A stretch of DNA of 64,000 bases, taken from NCBI RefSeq assembly GCF_042653765.1, contig NZ_JBHSEZ010000004.1, forward strand, positions 62,001 to 126,000. Direction: 5' to 3'. The notes under the pieces are model-generated. The model saw only the letters and a list, made by a program, of their open reading frames with translations. It ran no database searches and was not told the origin of the DNA. Source of the DNA: Castellaniella denitrificans (GTDB lineage: Bacteria; Pseudomonadota; Gammaproteobacteria; Burkholderiales; Burkholderiaceae_B). The translations under genes and the position numbers were made by a program. Shown piece after piece: positions 9,063 to 17,769 of this stretch; position 1 is the stretch's first letter, and every line of letters begins with the position of its first letter.

Positions 9063-10247
9063 CTAGAAAACCTCGAACAGCGCGGCCGCCCCCATGCCTC
9101 CGGCGACGCACATCGTCACGACGGCATGGCGCGCCTTGCGGCGCCGGCCCTCCAGCAGCACATGGCCGGCCAGCCGGGCTCCGGTCATGCCGAAGGGATG
9201 GCCGAGCGCGATCGCCCCGCCATCGACGTTCAGCCGTTCCGGGGGAATGCCCAGGCGCCGCTGGCAATGCAGGGCCTGGGAAGCGAAGGCTTCGTTGAGC
9301 TCCCACAGGTCGATGTCCTCGACCTTCAGTCCATGCCGCTCCAGCAGGCGGGGGACGGCGAAGACGGGGCCGATGCCCATTTCGTCCGCCTCGCAGCCCG
9401 CGACGGCGAAGCCCCGGAATGCCCCCAGGGGCGACAGGCCCAGGCGCTCGGCCTCCCGGGCCTCCATCAGCACGCAGGCCGAGGCCCCGTCCGACAACTG
9501 GGACGCGTTGCCCGCCGTGACGAACCGGCCCGGCCCCCGCACCGGCGCCAGGGCGGCCAGGGCCTCGTAGGTCGTACCGGGCCGGTTGCAGGTGTCGGCG
9601 GCGACCGTGATCTCCCGGTGGCACACCGCCCCGGTCGCCTTGTCGGTCACGGCCATGGTCGTCGCGCAAGGCACGATTTCCTCGTCATACCGGCCCGCCC
9701 GCTGGGCCGCATGGGCGCGGCGCTGGCTTTCGAGGGCGAACCGGTCCTGGTCCTCGCGGCCGACGCCGTAGCGCGCCGCCACGATGTCCGCGGTTTCCAG
9801 CATGCTCATGTACAGCGCCGGATAATGCCCTTCGATCCAGGGATCCCGCGTCGGGTCCGGCTCGCCCGGGGCGGGCCGGCGCAGCAGCGAAATGCTTTCG
9901 GCGCCGCCGGCGACCACCGCCTGGGCGCCCCCGGCGATGGCACCGGCCGCGGCGGCGATCGCCTGCAGGCCCGAGGCGCAGAACCGGCTCACGGTCTGGC
10001 CCGCCGCCGAGACGGGCAGGCCCGCCCGGACGGCGGCCTGGCGGCCGAGATTGCGGCCCGTGGCGCCCTCGGGATAGCCGGTGCCCAGGATCACGTCCTC
10101 GATCCGTCCCGGATCGATCCCGGCGCGCTCCACGGCCGCCCGGACGGCGAAAGCGGCCAGCGTCGGGCCCGGCGTCAGGTTGAACTCGCCGCGGTGCGAT
10201 TTGGTGAGCGGCGTGCGCGCGGTGGAAACGATGACGGCTTCACGCAT
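9063..10247 (-). CDS. Acetyl-CoA C-acyltransferase (thiolase)
   Basis: A 394-residue thiolase catalysing the last beta-oxidation step, cleavage of a 3-oxoacyl-CoA by CoA. The nucleophilic Cys lies in SRFCASGLQAIAAAA (about residue 87). The second catalytic Cys and the C-terminal signature are in MCVAGGMGAAALFEV, and the His is in GHPFGMTGAR. It is the final gene of the minus-strand aromatic-acid operon, 10 bp behind the 3-hydroxyacyl-CoA dehydrogenase. With that gene it would turn the ring-cleaved, CoA-bound product into acetyl-CoA and a shorter dicarboxyl-CoA. Substrate assignment is by operon context. Confidence 0.92.
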   Translation of the reverse strand: MREAVIVSTARTPLTKSHRGEFNLTPGPTLAAFAVRAAVERAGIDPGRIEDVILGTGYPEGATGRNLGRQAAVRAGLPVSAAGQTVSRFCASGLQAIAAAAGAIAGGAQAVVAGGAESISLLRRPAPGEPDPTRDPWIEGHYPALYMSMLETADIVAARYGVGREDQDRFALESQRRAHAAQRAGRYDEEIVPCATTMAVTDKATGAVCHREITVAADTCNRPGTTYEALAALAPVRGPGRFVTAGNASQLSDGASACVLMEAREAERLGLSPLGAFRGFAVAGCEADEMGIGPVFAVPRLLERHGLKVEDIDLWELNEAFASQALHCQRRLGIPPERLNVDGGAIALGHPFGMTGARLAGHVLLEGRRRKARHAVVTMCVAGGMGAAALFEVF

Positions 10248-10257
10248 GGGAACTCCT

Positions 10258-11601
10258 TCAGCGCTGGTTCAGGCTGGCGAAATCGCGCCCTTGCCCGGCC
10301 AGTCGGACCAGCAGCGGCGAAGGCCGCCAGAACAGGGGATCGTCCCGGACGTACGAACGGATGTCGGCCAGGACCGCCGCCAGCCCCACCGCGTCGCCGT
10401 AGTGCATGGGTCCGCCCCGGTGGCGCGGGAAGCCGTAGCCGTGCAGCAGCACGACGTCGACATCCAGCGGGCGCAGCGCGATCCCCTCGTGCACGATGTT
10501 CGCGCCCTCGTTGACCATCGCCGCCATGCAGCGGCGCACGATCTCCTCCTCGTCGAAGGTCCGCGGGACCACGCCCGCGCGGACGCGCTCGGACTCGACG
10601 ATGGCCAGCACCTCGGGATCCTCGGTCCCGGCGCGCCAGCCCGGCGCGTAGCGGTACCAGCCGCGCCCCGTCTTCCGCCCGAACCAGCCGCGCTCGCACA
10701 GGCGGTCGGCGACCTGCACGTAGCGGGCGTGGGGATCCCGCGTCGCCGCCTGGCGCTTGCGCATGGCCCAGTTGATGTCGCCGCCCGCCAGGTCGTAGAC
10801 CTGGAACGGCCCGATGGGAAAGCCGAAGCGGCGCAGGGCGGCGTCGATGGCGTAGGGCGAGGCCCCGTCCTCCATCATGACGTTGGCCGCCTGGCGGTAG
10901 GCGGCGAGCATCCGGTTGCCGATGAAGCCGTCGCACACCCCGGCCCGCACGGGGATCTTGCCCAGCCGCTTCGCCAGGGCGAAAGCGCTCGCCACCACGT
11001 CGGCGCCGGCCTGCGCGGGCACGACGATTTCCAGCAGCTTCATCACGTGGGCGGGCGAGAAGAAGTGCAGGCCGATGACGTCCGCCGGCCGCGAGGTGCC
11101 GACCGCGATGGCGCCCACGTCCAGGTAGGACGTGTTGGTCGCCAGGATGGCGCCCGGCCTGCAGACGCGGTCCAGTTCCGCGAAGACGGCCTGCTTGACG
11201 GCCATGTCCTCGAACGCGGCCTCGATCACCAGGTCGGCGTCCCGCAGCGACGCGGTGTCCGCCGAACCGCCGAACCGCGCCAGCGCGGCATCACGCTCCC
11301 CGGCCGACAGGCGCTGCCTGGCGACCAGGCCCTCCAGGATCGCCTCGACATTGGCCCGGCCCCGGGCCACCCCGGCGTCGTCGCGCTCCACCATGCCAAC
11401 CCGGCAGCCGGCCCGCAGGGCCGCCACGGCGATGCCCGCGCCCATGGTGCCGCCCCCGACCACCCCGATCGCCTCGACGGCGCGGGGCGCCGCCGCGGAG
11501 GCCTCGGGCACATTGGCCGCCTCGCGTTCGGCGAACAGCGCATGGGCCAATCCCGCGCGCGCCGCATCGTCCATCTCTTCCGGGAAAGTCGGCTCGGACA
11601 T
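10258..11601 (-). CDS. 3-hydroxyacyl-CoA dehydrogenase (free-standing, no hydratase domain)
   Basis: A 447-residue NAD-dependent dehydrogenase. The Rossmann motif GVVGGGTMGAGIA is near residue 46, followed by ATNTSYLDV, GLHFFSPAHVMKLLEIV and the C-terminal domain GFIGNRMLAAYRQ, repeated in diverged form near LLHGYGFPRHRGGPMHY. This corresponds to the dehydrogenase part of FadB-type multifunctional enzymes, with two C-terminal repeat domains but no N-terminal enoyl-CoA hydratase. A separate hydratase is encoded at 13657-14511, so the two activities are split. The gene is 8 bp from the RidA gene and 10 bp from the thiolase. The role is oxidation of the hydroxyacyl-CoA intermediate after ring opening. 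Confidence 0.9.
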   Translation of the reverse strand: MSEPTFPEEMDDAARAGLAHALFAEREAANVPEASAAAPRAVEAIGVVGGGTMGAGIAVAALRAGCRVGMVERDDAGVARGRANVEAILEGLVARQRLSAGERDAALARFGGSADTASLRDADLVIEAAFEDMAVKQAVFAELDRVCRPGAILATNTSYLDVGAIAVGTSRPADVIGLHFFSPAHVMKLLEIVVPAQAGADVVASAFALAKRLGKIPVRAGVCDGFIGNRMLAAYRQAANVMMEDGASPYAIDAALRRFGFPIGPFQVYDLAGGDINWAMRKRQAATRDPHARYVQVADRLCERGWFGRKTGRGWYRYAPGWRAGTEDPEVLAIVESERVRAGVVPRTFDEEEIVRRCMAAMVNEGANIVHEGIALRPLDVDVVLLHGYGFPRHRGGPMHYGDAVGLAAVLADIRSYVRDDPLFWRPSPLLVRLAGQGRDFASLNQR

Positions 11602-11609
11602 GATCGGCC

Positions 11610-12002
11610 TCAGTCGGGAATCACGGCCGTGACTTCGATCTCGACCTTGGCGCGGTCCTCGATCAGCGCGGCGACTTCGACGGCGGTCATCGCGGCGTTG
11701 AAGCTGCCAATGAGCTCGCGGAACGCCTTGCCGATCTCCGGATAGGCCGCGACGTATTCGTTCTTGTCGGTCACGTACCAGGTCATGCGCACGATGTGCT
11801 CGGGCCGGGCGCCGCCCTCATGCAGCACCTCGACGATGTTCCGCAGCGCCTGGCGCACCTGGCCCGCCAGGTCGTCCGTATGGAACACGCCCTGGGCGTC
11901 CCAGCCGATCATGCCCGCCACGAACACCATGCGGCCGCGCGCGGCCACGCCGTTCGCATAGCCCTTGGGACGCGGCCAGCCGGGAGGAAGTAGGACTTGC
12001 AT
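11610..12002 (-). CDS. RidA/YjgF family enamine-imine deaminase
   Basis: A 130-residue protein of the RidA (YjgF/YER057c/UK114) family, which hydrolyses reactive enamines and imines to ketones plus ammonia. Visible marks are the N-terminal substrate pocket NGVAARGRMVFVAGMIGWD, QVRQALRNIVEVLHEGGA and the C-terminal MTAVEVAALIEDRAKVEIEVTA. The invariant Arg of canonical RidA is expected in the RMTWYVTD region, where an Arg is present. Its place in a 2-aminobenzoyl-CoA operon makes chemical sense: ring reduction leaves an amino-cyclohexene (enamine) that must lose ammonia. That substrate is inference. Its start is followed upstream by a 52-bp gap to the thioesterase. Confidence 0.88.
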   Translation of the reverse strand: MQVLLPPGWPRPKGYANGVAARGRMVFVAGMIGWDAQGVFHTDDLAGQVRQALRNIVEVLHEGGARPEHIVRMTWYVTDKNEYVAAYPEIGKAFRELIGSFNAAMTAVEVAALIEDRAKVEIEVTAVIPD

Positions 12003-12054
12003 GGGAATTCTCCTTATCGAAAAAACGAAACGAAGGCCGCGCCGGGGCCCGGCC

Positions 12055-12486
12055 CTAGACGGCCGCCAGGGCGGCGCGCACGTCCTCGGGCAGACCGATG
12101 GCGCGATGGGTCTTCAGGTCCGTGAACACCAGGACCTGGCGCGAGGCGACCCGCAGGCCCCCGTCCCCGCTGGCGTCCAGCGCCAGCGTCAGCGACTTGC
12201 CGCCGACCCGCTCGACGTCCAGGCCGAAGGTCAGCGTCTCGCCCATGCGGCCGATGGCGCGGAAATCGCATTCCAGGCGGACGATGGGCAGGCCGATGCG
12301 GCGCGGCCCCAGCAGGCGCGCGTAGGAAATCCCCAGGCCTTCGGTGAACCAGTCCTCGACCAGTTGGTTGAACAGCACCAGGTACTGCGGGAAGAACACG
12401 ATGCCGGCCGGGTCGCAGTGCGAGAAGCGGATCTGGTAATCCCGCTCGAAACGCACGAGGGGCGGGGGCGCGGCGGCGTCGGCCAT
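12055..12486 (-). CDS. Acyl-CoA thioesterase, 4HBT (hot-dog fold) family
   Basis: A 143-residue hot-dog thioesterase. The catalytic Asp motif RFSHCDPAGIVFFPQYL near residue 20-36 matches the 4-hydroxybenzoyl-CoA thioesterase subfamily (the Asp of CDPAG). Later parts DFRAIGRMGETLTFGLDVERVGGKS and VLVFTDLKTHRAIGLPED are typical. The predicted reaction is hydrolysis of an aromatic or alicyclic acyl-CoA, either a pathway step or a CoA-recycling safety valve. The ATG at 12484-12486 lies 2 bp after the acyl-CoA dehydrogenase stop, so the genes are tightly coupled. No frameshift is seen. Confidence 0.9.
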   Translation of the reverse strand: MADAAAPPPLVRFERDYQIRFSHCDPAGIVFFPQYLVLFNQLVEDWFTEGLGISYARLLGPRRIGLPIVRLECDFRAIGRMGETLTFGLDVERVGGKSLTLALDASGDGGLRVASRQVLVFTDLKTHRAIGLPEDVRAALAAV

Positions 12487-12488
12487 CG

Positions 12489-13655
12489 TCAGGCCTCCGC
12501 CGGGCGCAGCAGTTCGCGCGCGATGATGAGCTGCTGCACTTCGGTCGCGCCTTCGTAGATGCGCAGGGCACGGATGTCCCGATACAGCCGTTCCACCGGC
12601 TGCCCGCTGACCACGCCCAGCCCGCCGAACAGCTGCACCGCGTCGTCGATCACCCGCTGGGCGTTCTCCGTCGCCGTCATCTTCGCCATCGCCGCCTCGC
12701 GCGTCACCCGGCCGCCCCGGTCGCGCTGCCATGCCGCCCGGTAGGTCAGCAGGGCGGCGGCGTCGATCGCCGTGGCCATCCGCGCCAGCTTCGACTGCGT
12801 CAGCTGGAAGTCCGCCAGCACGCCGCCGAACATCCGCCGTGAGGTGGACCGCGCGAGCGCCTCGTCCAGCGCGCGCCGGGCGAACCCCAGCGCCGCCGCC
12901 GCCACGGACGTGCGGAACACGTCCAGCGTGCGCATCGCCACCTTGAAGCCCTCGCCCGCCGCGCCCAGGCGCCGGGACGCGGGCACGCGGCAGGCGTCGA
13001 ACCGCAGCCGCGCCAGGGGATGCGGCGCGATCACTTCGATGCGCTCGGCGATTTCCAGGCCCGGCGTATCCGCATCGACGATGAAGGCGGTGATGCCGCG
13101 CGCGCCCGGCGCCTCGCCCGTGCGGGCGAAGACGACGTAGAAATCGGCGATGCCGCCATTGGAAATCCAGGTCTTCTCGCCATCGAGGACATAGTCGTCG
13201 CCTTCGGCGCGCGCCGCGCAGGCCAGCGCGGCCACGTCCGAGCCCGCGTCCGGTTCGGACAGGGCGAAGGCGGCGATCGCTTCGCCCGCGGCCACCGGCG
13301 CGAGGTAGCGCGCGCGCTGCCCGGGCGTGCCGTGCAGCGAAATGGCGCCCGACCCCAGGCCCTGCATGGCGAAGGCGAAATCCGCCAGGCCCGAATGCCG
13401 GGCCAGCGTCTCGCGAATCAGGCAGACGGCCCGGGTATCGATGACTTCGCCCGCGCCGCCGTGGGCCGCGCCCGCGACGGCATGGCGCAGCCAGCCGTCG
13501 CGCCCCAGCGCGCGCACCAGCGCCCGGCAATCGTCATCCACGTCCGCGCCATGCCCGTGCGGCACATGCGCGCCCGCCCAGGCATCGAGCGCCAGGGCCA
13601 GTTCGCGATGGCGCGGCTCGAAGAAGGGCCATTCCAGGTAGGACCGGTCGGCCAT
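12489..13655 (-). CDS. Acyl-CoA dehydrogenase
   Basis: A 388-residue FAD enzyme oxidising acyl-CoA to 2-enoyl-CoA. Motifs in order are FALSEPDAGSDVAAL near residue 150 (FAD contact), GEKTWISNGGIADFYVVFAR, ITAFIVDADTPG and the C-terminal family stretch ENAQRVIDDAVQLFGGLGVV. The active-site region RIYEGATEVQQLIIAREL carries the catalytic Glu of YEGATE. It lies 1 bp after the hydratase stop. In the anthranilate pathway it would desaturate a reduced or ring-opened CoA thioester. The exact substrate is not visible. Confidence 0.92.
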   Translation of the reverse strand: MADRSYLEWPFFEPRHRELALALDAWAGAHVPHGHGADVDDDCRALVRALGRDGWLRHAVAGAAHGGAGEVIDTRAVCLIRETLARHSGLADFAFAMQGLGSGAISLHGTPGQRARYLAPVAAGEAIAAFALSEPDAGSDVAALACAARAEGDDYVLDGEKTWISNGGIADFYVVFARTGEAPGARGITAFIVDADTPGLEIAERIEVIAPHPLARLRFDACRVPASRRLGAAGEGFKVAMRTLDVFRTSVAAAALGFARRALDEALARSTSRRMFGGVLADFQLTQSKLARMATAIDAAALLTYRAAWQRDRGGRVTREAAMAKMTATENAQRVIDDAVQLFGGLGVVSGQPVERLYRDIRALRIYEGATEVQQLIIARELLRPAEA

Positions 13656-13656
13656 C

Positions 13657-14511
13657 TCAATTCCCCTCGAAGACCGGCTGCCGCCTGGCCACGAAGGCCT
13701 CGTAGGCGCGCGTGAAATCCTGGGTCAGCATGCACAGCGCCTGGGCCTGGGCCTCGGCCTCGATCGCCTGCTCGATGGTCATGGCCCATTCCTGGTGCAG
13801 CATGGTCTTGGTGATGCCGTTGGCGAAGCTCGGACCCTGGGTCAGCTGCGCCGCCAGCGCCCGCGCGTCGGCCAGCAGGGCATCGGGCTCGCACAGGCGG
13901 TTGAAGAACCCCCAGCGCTCGCCTTCCTCGCCGCCCAGGCTGCGGCCGGTGTAGAGCAGCTCGCTCGCGCGGCCCTGGCCGACGATGCGCGGCAGGATGG
14001 CGCAGGCGCCCATGTCGCAGCCGGCCAGGCCGACGCGGTTGAACAGGAAGGCCGTCTTGCTGCGCGCGGTGCCCAGGCGCAGGTCCGAGGCCATGGCGAT
14101 GATGGCGCCCGCCCCGGCGCACACGCCGTCCACCGCCGCGACGATGGGCTGCGGGCAGGCGCGCATGGTCTTGACCAGTTCGCCCGTCATGCGGGTGAAC
14201 AGCAGCAGTTCCGGCGCCGCGAGCCGCACCAGCGGACCGATGATGTCGTGGACGTCGCCGCCCGAACTGAAATTGCCGCCGGCGCCGGCGATCACCACGG
14301 CCTTCACGTCGTCGGCCCATTTCAGGCGGTGGAACAGGTCCCGCAGCTCGGCATAGCTGTCGAAGGTCAGCGGGTTCTTGCGCTCGGGGCGGTTCAGCGT
14401 GATCGTCGCCACGCCCTCCTCCACCGTCCACAGGAAATGGGTCGCGCTGTAGCCGGCCAGGGGGCGGCGGTTGCCGGCCAGCAGCCGGGGATCGATCGGG
14501 TCGTCACTCAT
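13657..14511 (-). CDS. Enoyl-CoA hydratase/isomerase family protein
   Basis: A 284-residue crotonase-fold protein. The oxyanion-hole and first acidic-helix regions are VVIAGAGGNFSSGGDVHDI near residue 70, then CPQPIVAAVDGVCAGAGAIIAMASDLRL (residue about 116-143). FLFNRVGLAGCDMGACAILPRIVG holds the usual second catalytic position. The SSGGD form fits members acting on bulky or cyclic CoA esters better than short-chain crotonase (inference). The last 30 residues (AYEAFVARRQPVFEGN) end as most family members do. It is followed by the acyl-CoA dehydrogenase with 1 bp between. A 34-bp gap separates it from the upstream SDR. Confidence 0.9.
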   Translation of the reverse strand: MSDDPIDPRLLAGNRRPLAGYSATHFLWTVEEGVATITLNRPERKNPLTFDSYAELRDLFHRLKWADDVKAVVIAGAGGNFSSGGDVHDIIGPLVRLAAPELLLFTRMTGELVKTMRACPQPIVAAVDGVCAGAGAIIAMASDLRLGTARSKTAFLFNRVGLAGCDMGACAILPRIVGQGRASELLYTGRSLGGEEGERWGFFNRLCEPDALLADARALAAQLTQGPSFANGITKTMLHQEWAMTIEQAIEAEAQAQALCMLTQDFTRAYEAFVARRQPVFEGN

Positions 14512-14545
14512 CGGAAATCTCCTCGTCGTTTGCGCGCATCGCGCG

Positions 14546-15322
14546 TCACTGCATGACCTCGCCGCCGCAGACGGGGAGCGACAACCCGGTCACCGCGCCC
14601 GCCCCCTCGCCGCACAGCCAGGACACGGCGTCGGCCACCTCCCCGGGCGTCACCAGGCGGCCCTGGGGATTGGTCTTCGCGAATTCGGCACGCACGTCGC
14701 CCGGATCGCGTCCGGTCTTCGCCGCCACGCGCGCGACGCTCTCGCGCACGAGATCGGTGTCGGTGTATCCGGGGCAGACGGCGTTCACGGTGACGCCGCG
14801 GGCGGCCAGTTCGAGGGCGAGCGCGCGCGTCAGGCCGACCACGCCGTGCTTGGCGGCGCAATACGCCGACACATAGGCGTAGCCCGCCAGCCCGGCCGTG
14901 CTGGCCACGTTGACGACGCGGCCCCAGCCGGCCTCCAGCATCCCGGGCAGGACGGCCTGCGTGCAGACCATCGTCCCCGTCAGGTTCACCGCCAGCATGC
15001 GCTGCCACAGGCCGGCGTCGGTCTTCAGGAAAGGCGCGCTTTCCGCCTGGCCGGCGTTGTTGACCAGCACCTGCACCGGTCCGAAGCGCGCCTGGGCGTC
15101 GGCCAGCGCGCGGGCGACCTGCGCCGCGTCGGCCACGTCGGCGGTCACGGCATGCAGGCGCCCGGAATCCCGGGCCGCCAGGGCCTCGACCGGCCCCCGG
15201 TTCCGCCCCAGGACCGTCACCCGCAGGCCGTCGGCCGCCAGGCGCAGGGCGATGGCCGCGCCGATGCCCCGGCCGCCGCCGGTCACCAGCGCATGGCGGA
15301 CGATCGTCTTTCCGGCGTCCAT
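14546..15322 (-). CDS. Short-chain dehydrogenase/reductase (SDR)
   Basis: A 258-residue classical SDR. The NAD(P)-binding TGGGRGIGAAIAL is at about residues 13-25, NNAG is near 91, the catalytic Ser region is VVNVASTAGLAG near 137, and the Tyr-x-x-x-Lys is YVSAYCAAKHG near 150. The C-terminus (SWLCGEGAGAVTGLSLPVCGG) is standard for 3-ketoacyl/3-hydroxyacyl reductases. It begins immediately after the stop of the monooxygenase-reductase fusion (the stop at 15323 abuts the ATG at 15320-15322). Probably it oxidises or reduces a hydroxy/oxo alicyclic CoA intermediate of the pathway. Confidence 0.92.
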   Translation of the reverse strand: MDAGKTIVRHALVTGGGRGIGAAIALRLAADGLRVTVLGRNRGPVEALAARDSGRLHAVTADVADAAQVARALADAQARFGPVQVLVNNAGQAESAPFLKTDAGLWQRMLAVNLTGTMVCTQAVLPGMLEAGWGRVVNVASTAGLAGYAYVSAYCAAKHGVVGLTRALALELAARGVTVNAVCPGYTDTDLVRESVARVAAKTGRDPGDVRAEFAKTNPQGRLVTPGEVADAVSWLCGEGAGAVTGLSLPVCGGEVMQ

Positions 15323-17662
15323 TCAGTGCCCCTGCGCGGCCGCGGCCTGGAGGGCCTTTTCCCGCGCGAAGTTGCTTTCCATCTGCTGCTTGGCCGAGCG
15401 GTACTGCCTGGGCCACTCGGCGCCGATATAGCCGATCCGGGCGGCCTCGGTCAGCGTCCAGGCCGGATTGGCCAGGTGCGGCCGCGCCACCGCGCACAGG
15501 TCCGCGCGGCCCGCGGCCAGGATGCTGTTGACGTGGTCGGCCTCGCTGATCGCTCCCACCGCGATCGTGGCGATGCCCGCCTCCTGGCGGATCCGGTCGG
15601 CGAACGGCGTCTGGAACATGCGCCCGTAGACCGGCTTTTCCCGCTTGCTCACCTGCCCCGAGGACACGTCGATCATGTCCGCGCCGGCCTGCTTGAAAGC
15701 GCGGGCGACCTCCACGGCATCCGCGGGCGTGATGCCGCCCTCGACCCAGTCATGCGCGGAAATGCGCACCGACATCGGCTTGTCCCGGGGCCAGACCGCG
15801 CGCACCGCCTCGAACACCTCCAGCGGATAGCGCAGCCGGTTGGCCAGCGAGCCGCCATACTCGTCCGTCCGGTGATTGGTCAGCGGCGAGATGAAGGACG
15901 ACAGCAGGTAGCCGTGGGCGCAGTGCAGTTCCAGCCAGTCCGCGCCGGCCTCGTCGGCGGCGCGCGCGGCCGCCACGAACTGCGCCTTGACCTCGTCCAT
16001 GTCGTCCCGCGTCATGGCCCGCGAGACCTGGCTCACGCCTTCCAGGTACTGCTGCGGCGAGGCGGAGATCAGGGGCCAGTTGCCCTCCGGCAGCGGCTGG
16101 TCGATGCCGTCCCAGGCCCGGCGCGTGGACGCCTTGGCCCCGGCGTGGCCGATCTGGATGCCGAACTTGGCGTCGGTATTGTCGTGGATCCAGTCGGCGA
16201 TGCGCTTGAACGCCGCCGTGTGCCCGGGCTTGTACAGCCCGGGGCAGCCGGGGGTGATGCGGCCTTCGGCGCTGACGCAGGTCATCTCGGCGAACACCAG
16301 GCCGGCGCCGCCCTGGGCGCGCGCGCCCAGGTGCACCAGGTGATAGTCGCCCACCGTGCCGTCCACCGCCGAATACTGGGCCATGGGCGAAACCACGACA
16401 CGGTTCTTGAGCGTCAGGCCCCGCACCGTCCAGGGCGTGAACATGGGCGGCGTGGCGCGGCCGTCCGGCGCGGTCGCGCGGGCGCGCTCGGCGAACCAGC
16501 GTTCGTAGCCTTCCAGCCATTCCTTGTCGCGCAGGCGCAGGTTTTCATGGCTGATGCGCTGGCTGCGCGTCAGCATGGAATACATGAGCTGCTCGGGCTC
16601 GAACTGGTCGCAATAGCGCTCGCCGCAGACCTCGAACCATTCCATCGCGTTCCAGGCCGCGTTCTGCAGGCGCAGGGTCTCGATGCGGCGCGCTTCCTGG
16701 TAGGCGGCCAGCACCTCGGGGATGTGCGCCGCGTCGTCGCCCAGCAACTGGAACTGGCGCGTGAGCTCGATGGCGTCCTCGATCGCCAGCTTGGTGCCCG
16801 AGCCGATCGCGAAGTGCGCCGTGTGCACCGCGTCGCCCATCAGCACGACGTGGCTGCCGTGCGCGTTCTTCAGCCACCACTGTCCGCACACCACGCGCTG
16901 GAAATTCAGCCATGCCGCCCCGCGCAGGTGGCGCGCGTTGGTCATCAGCTTCGCGCCTTCCAGGTTGCCCTCGTCGAACAGTTTTTCGCAGAAGGCGATC
17001 GACTGCTGCTGGTCGGCCTTGTCCAGGCCGTGCGCCAGCCAGACATGCTCGGGGCACTCGACGATGAACGTGGTGGTCTTTTCGTCGAACTTGTAGATGT
17101 GCGCCTGGAACCAGCCGTGCCCGGTCTTGCGGAAGTCGAAGGTGAAGGCGTCGTAGAGCTTGTTCGTGCCCAGCCAGATGTAGCGGTTCGGGCGCGTGAC
17201 GATGTCCGGCTGGAAGGTGTCGGCGTACTTGCCCCGGATCTTGGAGAAGATGCCGTCGCTGGCGATGATCAGGTCCGCGTCCGGATAGTCCTCGTCGGAC
17301 TCCACCTCGGTCTCGAAGACCAGTTCGACGCCCAGCCGCTCGCAACGGGCCTGCAGGATGTTCAGCAGCTTCTTGCGGCCGATCCCCACGAAACCGTGCC
17401 CCCCCGAGCGGATGGCGCGCCCCTTGAAGCGCAGCTCGATGTCGTCCCAGTGGTTGAAGGCTTCCTGGATCTCGTCGGCCGTCTCGCGGTCCCACTGCCG
17501 CATGTTGTCCATGGTGGCGTCGGAGAACACCACGCCCCAGCCGAACGTGTCGTAGGGCCGGTTGCGCTCGACGACGACGACCTCGTGCCGCGCGTCCAGC
17601 TTCTTCATGAGCAGGGCTAGATACAGGCCGGCCGGCCCGCCCCCGATGCAAACGATCTTCAT
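15323..17662 (-). CDS. 2-aminobenzoyl-CoA monooxygenase/reductase-like flavoprotein (salicylyl-CoA 5-hydroxylase family fusion)
   Basis: A 779-residue fusion of two flavoproteins. Residues 1-390 are a p-hydroxybenzoate-hydroxylase-type FAD monooxygenase (MKIVCIGGGPAGLYLALLMKK; VLMGDAVHTAHFAIGSGTKLA). Residues about 405-765 are an old-yellow-enzyme FMN domain (PMFTPWTVRGLTLKNRVVVSPM; HCAHGYLLSSFISPLTNHRTD; IAVGAISEADHVNSILAAGRAD). This fusion is the key enzyme of the aerobic CoA route for anthranilate described in Azoarcus evansii, where it hydroxylates and reduces the ring of 2-aminobenzoyl-CoA. A close relative acts on salicylyl-CoA. The co-encoded ligase and RidA favour 2-aminobenzoyl-CoA. 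It has its own AT-rich upstream site at 17691-17728. Confidence 0.9.
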   Translation of the reverse strand: MKIVCIGGGPAGLYLALLMKKLDARHEVVVVERNRPYDTFGWGVVFSDATMDNMRQWDRETADEIQEAFNHWDDIELRFKGRAIRSGGHGFVGIGRKKLLNILQARCERLGVELVFETEVESDEDYPDADLIIASDGIFSKIRGKYADTFQPDIVTRPNRYIWLGTNKLYDAFTFDFRKTGHGWFQAHIYKFDEKTTTFIVECPEHVWLAHGLDKADQQQSIAFCEKLFDEGNLEGAKLMTNARHLRGAAWLNFQRVVCGQWWLKNAHGSHVVLMGDAVHTAHFAIGSGTKLAIEDAIELTRQFQLLGDDAAHIPEVLAAYQEARRIETLRLQNAAWNAMEWFEVCGERYCDQFEPEQLMYSMLTRSQRISHENLRLRDKEWLEGYERWFAERARATAPDGRATPPMFTPWTVRGLTLKNRVVVSPMAQYSAVDGTVGDYHLVHLGARAQGGAGLVFAEMTCVSAEGRITPGCPGLYKPGHTAAFKRIADWIHDNTDAKFGIQIGHAGAKASTRRAWDGIDQPLPEGNWPLISASPQQYLEGVSQVSRAMTRDDMDEVKAQFVAAARAADEAGADWLELHCAHGYLLSSFISPLTNHRTDEYGGSLANRLRYPLEVFEAVRAVWPRDKPMSVRISAHDWVEGGITPADAVEVARAFKQAGADMIDVSSGQVSKREKPVYGRMFQTPFADRIRQEAGIATIAVGAISEADHVNSILAAGRADLCAVARPHLANPAWTLTEAARIGYIGAEWPRQYRSAKQQMESNFAREKALQAAAAQGH

Positions 17663-17690
17663 CTCATGTCTCCTCGTATCATCGTATGGG

Positions 17691-17728
17691 TTTAGTTTAT
17701 TTATATTTAATTTATTTGTAAAGTAAAT
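17691..17728. promoter_or_regulatory. AT-rich operator upstream of the monooxygenase gene (probable MarR site)
   Basis: A 38-bp almost pure A/T tract in an otherwise GC-rich genome, 29 bp upstream of the monooxygenase ATG and downstream of the MarR stop. It contains TTAGTTTATTT at 17692-17702, whose reverse complement AAATAAACTAA recurs exactly at 20172-20182 upstream of the CoA-ligase gene. The MarR gene lies between the two sites. This is the pattern expected of an autoregulated local repressor with operators at both ends of its own transcription unit. Binding itself is inferred. Confidence 0.7.
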
Positions 17729-17769
17729 GCGGGCAGGATGCCGAATCGGACGGCGGCATCCCCGCCGGA

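Noticed and set aside
14471..17620. 1049-codon plus-strand frame opposite the aromatic operon
   Set aside because: Spans several real minus-strand genes and has shadow composition; no motifs.
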